From Gammaproteobacteria bacterium (GTDB taxonomy: Bacteria > Pseudomonadota > Gammaproteobacteria > JAURND01): a DNA stretch of 6,817 nucleotides. The stretch spans positions 1 to 6,817 of the forward strand of contig JAURND010000005.1 of the NCBI GenBank assembly GCA_030830425.1. The letters run 5' to 3'. The position numbers and the translations under genes are program-made. Positions within the stretch are counted from its first letter, which is position 1, and every line of letters begins with the position of its first letter. Shown one piece after another: positions 6,252-6,817 of the stretch. Below the pieces are notes generated by a model. It worked only from the letters and a program-made list of their open reading frames with translations, did not search any database and was not told the origin of the DNA.

Positions 6252-6669
6252 TGCTGCCTCTTGCAAGCTTTATTAAGTTTTCCATTTCCTCTGGGACCGT
6301 ATCAGCGACATTTTGAGCCACAAGCTTGATCCAAATCCATTTCAACGGCCCGGTCACAACCAGTTTATTTATTAACTTTAATCCATCGACTGTATCTTCC
6401 ATAGCGTGAGTATCGTACATTTTAGCACCGAAGAACGCAGTGCAGTCGGTAAAATGGTACCCTTCATTAATTTCTGTCAGCACGATTTTTACAGGGTTGA
6501 CGCCCTTGGGTTTTAACATGAAGTGATTACCAACTTTGAAATCACCATCAAGCTTGCAGTAATCCAAATCACCGTGCCAAGTTGGCCAGCTATTTACATC
6601 TGTCCAAATGCGCCAAATATCTTCGCGCTTTAACCCTTGGAATGTTTTGCTATAAGTTCTTGTCCACAT
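6244..6669 (-). CDS. SRPBCC / polyketide-cyclase-like protein
   Basis: The 141-residue product fits the SRPBCC (START/Bet v1-like) fold, a helix-grip with a deep hydrophobic pocket that binds lipid-like or aromatic ligands. The opening pattern is typical: KREDIWRIWTDVNSWPTWHGDL (14-35), with the tryptophans of the WP-x-W motif. VGNHFMLKPKG (46-56) and the central strands VLTEINEGYHF (63-73) follow. A long C-terminal helix is expected after about residue 110 (WIWIKLVAQNVADTVPEEMENLI). No catalytic residues can be assigned. It is the first gene of the operon: the ATG at 6669 has GAGG five bases upstream and a promoter about 30 bases further out. SRPBCC genes often pair with MarR or ArsR regulators, so it could bind the inducing compound or help detoxify it. 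That is an inference from context only. Confidence 0.87.
   Translation of the reverse strand: MWTRTYSKTFQGLKREDIWRIWTDVNSWPTWHGDLDYCKLDGDFKVGNHFMLKPKGVNPVKIVLTEINEGYHFTDCTAFFGAKMYDTHAMEDTVDGLKLINKLVVTGPLKWIWIKLVAQNVADTVPEEMENLIKLARGSNV
6257..6261 (-). promoter_or_regulatory. Ribosome binding site fixing the ATG 6251 start of the MarR gene
   Basis: AGAGG on the minus strand lies five bases before the ATG at 6251. It falls inside the last codons of the SRPBCC gene and argues against the upstream TTG at 6266, which would place the site inside the coding region. Confidence 0.6.
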
Positions 6670-6693
6670 ATACGCCTCGTTAGTATCTAGCTA

Positions 6694-6715
6694 TATTGTA
6701 TACATATATACTAAA
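6694..6715. promoter_or_regulatory. Probable MarR operator (imperfect palindrome over the -10 box)
   Basis: The core GTATA-CATA-TATAC (6698-6711) is a perfect 5+5 inverted repeat around four bases. Extended to 22 bp (arms 6694-6702 and 6707-6715) the arms match at seven of nine positions. Size, AT-rich content and position between the -35 box and the first gene suit a MarR dimer site that would block RNA polymerase. Confidence 0.5.
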
Positions 6716-6722
6716 TAGTCAA
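6695..6722 (-). promoter_or_regulatory. Operon promoter (-35 TTGACT, -10 TACAAT)
   Basis: On the minus strand TTGACT (6717-6722) is followed by a 16-nt spacer and TACAAT (6695-6700). It lies 26 nt upstream of the SRPBCC start codon and its ribosome binding site. It is the only good sigma70-like promoter I see ahead of the eight-gene run. The upstream 6723-6817 region shows no gene I can support. Confidence 0.6.
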
Positions 6723-6817
6723 GCGCTACGCAATAGAAAACTGACTTTGTCACAGTAAAAATCTCGTTCTGCGGGTATATACGCCATTCTCCGCCCCAAT
6801 AACGAACCTCAAGACCG

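Noticed and set aside
6251..6266. TTG at 6266 as the start of the MarR gene
   Set aside because: The ATG at 6251 has AGAGG at proper spacing, and family alignments do not need the extra five residues.
6723..6817. Possible 3' end of another minus-strand gene entering from the right edge
   Set aside because: One frame stays open from the edge to a TAG inside the operator region, giving about 41 residues, but the peptide is not recognisable and it would run through the promoter. Too short to support.
1..6817. CRISPR array, insertion sequence, tRNA or phage-defence island signatures
   Set aside because: No regular direct repeats, transposase, inverted-repeat ends or tRNA-like folds were seen. 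The EVE domain alone does not make a defence system.

Overview
The window is an AT-rich stretch of bacterial DNA (roughly 40% GC by eye) in which every supported gene lies on the minus strand. The serine hydrolase at the left edge has a Gram-negative-style signal peptide, and the aminoglycoside-phosphotransferase-like protein resembles APH(9)-type spectinomycin phosphotransferases, best known from Legionella. I therefore favour a low-GC proteobacterium, possibly Legionella-like or another host-associated lineage. No rRNA, tRNA or housekeeping gene fixes the taxonomy, so this is low confidence.

Read in the direction of transcription (right to left), the layout is as follows. Bases 6670-6817 hold a promoter with an overlapping palindrome, the likely operator of the MarR gene. 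Eight tightly packed genes follow: SRPBCC protein (6669-6244), MarR regulator (6251-5790), EVE-domain protein (5797-5327), APH-type phosphotransferase (5343-4324), P-loop kinase fused to a GNAT acetyltransferase (4327-3338), RimJ/RimL-type GNAT (3337-2729), S66 peptidase (LdcA/MccF family) fused to a GNAT (2725-1349), and a stand-alone GNAT (1352-930). Every junction is an overlap of 4-17 nt, an exact abutment, or a 3-nt gap, so this looks like one translationally coupled operon. Downstream, 788-907 is a 3'-end scar of a second S66 peptidase gene. After it, a separate promoter drives an exported beta-lactamase-family serine hydrolase (725-1), which is cut by the window edge.

Most of the enzymes belong to families that inactivate small toxic molecules: one APH phosphotransferase, one P-loop kinase, four GNAT domains, one S66 carboxypeptidase and, separately, one serine hydrolase, all behind a MarR-type repressor. 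The simplest reading is an inducible detoxification or antibiotic-inactivation operon. The most suggestive part is the pairing of an MccF-like peptidase with GNAT domains and a RimL-like GNAT. In microcin C immunity, MccF (S66 peptidase) and the GNAT domain of MccE (and chromosomal RimL) act on the same toxin. The real substrate here is unknown.

A second notable point is evolutionary. The same GNAT module sits at the C-terminus of two unrelated proteins in one operon, with 75 of 95 nt identical near the 3' ends. The leftover S66 gene end next door appears to preserve the unfused form of the peptidase. The locus seems to have grown by local duplication, fusion and decay.
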